From: Achromobacter sp. Bel | GTDB lineage: Bacteria > Pseudomonadota > Gammaproteobacteria > Burkholderiales > Burkholderiaceae_B | Length of the DNA stretch: 64,000 nt | Assembly: GCF_012928505.1 (NCBI RefSeq) | Contig: NZ_JABBJN010000003.1 | Location: forward strand, 1 to 64,000 | Direction of reading: 5' to 3' | Shown: positions 63,236 through 64,000 of the stretch, piece after piece | Layout of the letters: each line of letters opens with the position of its first letter | Numbering within the stretch: position 1 is the first letter of the stretch | Position numbers and translations under genes: made by a program | The notes under the pieces: model-generated | The model's input: the letters and a program-made list of their open reading frames with translations, nothing else | What the model was told of the DNA's origin: nothing | Databases searched by the model: none

Positions 63236-63826
63236 ATGTTCTCTCCCATGGCTCTGCTTCTGGATCGACATGGCTGGCTGGCGCCGGCCCCGGGTGTCAC
63301 CCTCCTGCCTTCGCCCAACCGCGACGCGCGTCCCGCTGGCGCGCAGGTATCGCTTTTGGTGCTGCACAACATCAGCTTGCCACCCGGCCGGTTCGGCGGC
63401 CCCGAGGTGGCAGGGCTGTTCCTGAACACGCTGGACTATTCTTCGCACCCCTGGCTGGAACGCCTGCGCGGCTTGCGCGTGTCGGCCCATTTCTTCATTC
63501 GCCGCGACGGGCGCATCATCCAGTTCGTGTCCACCGATCAGCGCGCCTGGCACGCCGGGGTGTCACGCTTTGGCGGGCGCGAACGCTGCAACGACTTCTC
63601 CATCGGCATTGAACTGGAAGGTACCGACACGCTGCCCTACGCCGACGAACAATACCTGGCGCTGCGCAGGCTGGCGCCGGTGCTGCGCACGCGCTACCCC
63701 CTGGCCGCGGCCTGGGGCCACGAACACATTGCCCCGGGGCGCAAGACCGACCCCGGACCCGCTTTCAACTGGACGCGCTTTTCGCGCGACAGCGGCTTTG
63801 CGCGGCGGCAATTGCCGCCCGCCTGA
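63236..63826 (+). CDS. ampD: 1,6-anhydro-N-acetylmuramyl-L-alanine amidase AmpD
   Basis: The 196-residue cytoplasmic zinc amidase cleaves anhydro-muropeptides in cell-wall recycling and keeps the AmpR beta-lactamase signal low. Zinc ligands are visible as the histidine in LVLHNISLPPG (about 41), and GHEHIAPGRKTDPG (about 160-173) with His and Asp. Length is typical. I start at the ATG at 63236; an upstream TTG and an internal ATG at 63248 are alternatives, as there is no strong ribosome site. In beta-lactam-exposed bacteria, loss of ampD often causes resistance. Confidence 0.92.
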   Translation: MFSPMALLLDRHGWLAPAPGVTLLPSPNRDARPAGAQVSLLVLHNISLPPGRFGGPEVAGLFLNTLDYSSHPWLERLRGLRVSAHFFIRRDGRIIQFVSTDQRAWHAGVSRFGGRERCNDFSIGIELEGTDTLPYADEQYLALRRLAPVLRTRYPLAAAWGHEHIAPGRKTDPGPAFNWTRFSRDSGFARRQLPPA

Positions 63827-63847
63827 CACACAACTCAAGGACTGGAT

Positions 63848-64000
63848 ATGTTGAAGATCTGGGGACGCCTGACTTCCGTCAACGTGCAGAAAGTGATGCT
63901 GGCCGTGCGCGAGCTGGCGCTGCCGCACACCTTTATCCAGGCCGGCGGGCCGTTCGGCGTCGTGGACACGCCCGAATTCGCCAAACTGAATCCCAACCGC
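63848..64000 (+). CDS. Glutathione S-transferase (partial)
   Basis: Only the first 51 residues are present; the gene runs off the right edge. The thioredoxin-like N-terminus (MLKIWGRLTSVNVQKVMLAV...) with the serine at position 10 in the RxTSxNVQK segment and the FAKLNPNR end match the GST N-terminal domain. CAAGGACTGGAT precedes the ATG at 63848. It lies 21 bp after ampD and may share its transcript. Confidence 0.85.
   Translation, partial: MLKIWGRLTSVNVQKVMLAVRELALPHTFIQAGGPFGVVDTPEFAKLNPNR

Overview
The window is GC-rich (roughly two thirds G+C by eye), densely coded DNA from a betaproteobacterium. Abundant Bug-type solute receptors, an AcnD/PrpF pair, many LysR/IclR/GntR regulators and a filamentous-haemagglutinin-type secretion locus point to the Alcaligenaceae, most likely Achromobacter or a close Bordetella relative. 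This placement is an inference from gene content; no rRNA or marker phylogeny was possible. I found no insertion sequence, CRISPR array, phage or replication origin.

Layout. 1-3250 (minus): a GldA/GldF/GldG-like ABC system followed upstream by an exported metallo-beta-lactamase-fold AHL-lactonase-like enzyme. 3541-7086: a fused indolepyruvate ferredoxin oxidoreductase with a divergent LysR regulator. 8138-11567: a LysR regulator divergent from a small operon (AA_synth-family protein, alpha/beta hydrolase, Bug receptor), with a perfect 20-bp palindrome between them. 12590-16506: a sigma-54 activator and an NTF2-FMO fusion monooxygenase, with a consensus-perfect sigma-54 promoter and two inverted repeats between them. 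16648-21230: GntR regulator, acnD and prpF. 21810-23656: a sodium/solute symporter with a 40-residue membrane partner. 23696-30184: an IclR-controlled CoA-thioester catabolic cluster (thioesterase, acyl-CoA synthetase, MaoC-type hydratase, CaiB CoA transferase, Bug receptor).

30222-34253: an MFS exporter with a divergent LysR regulator, then an exported fumarase/aspartase-superfamily lyase. 34469-46473: a two-partner secretion locus (TpsB transporter, 2391-residue TpsA exoprotein with 18 YDG repeats) beside a 7TMR-DISM histidine kinase and a divergent OmpR-type regulator. The tpsA promoter carries 10-bp tandem repeats that suit such a regulator. 46597-53550: BenE transporter, MocR regulator, an SDR/BKACE/ABC-receptor catabolic operon with a divergent Crp/Fnr regulator, and an EF-hand protein. 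53666-54727: a lower-GC orphan gene of unknown function, the strongest candidate for recently acquired DNA.

54758-64000 is mostly housekeeping: panB, an RlmN-like radical SAM methyltransferase, tRNA-Gly(CCC), trmB, pip, an orphan thiS, a LysM protein, ffh, a CcsA/YpjD-like protein, ampD and the start of a glutathione S-transferase. The most interesting observations are the sigma-54 control region at 14495-14603, the 738-bp super-repeat inside tpsA with its 10-bp promoter repeats, and the orphan gene at 53666-54727.
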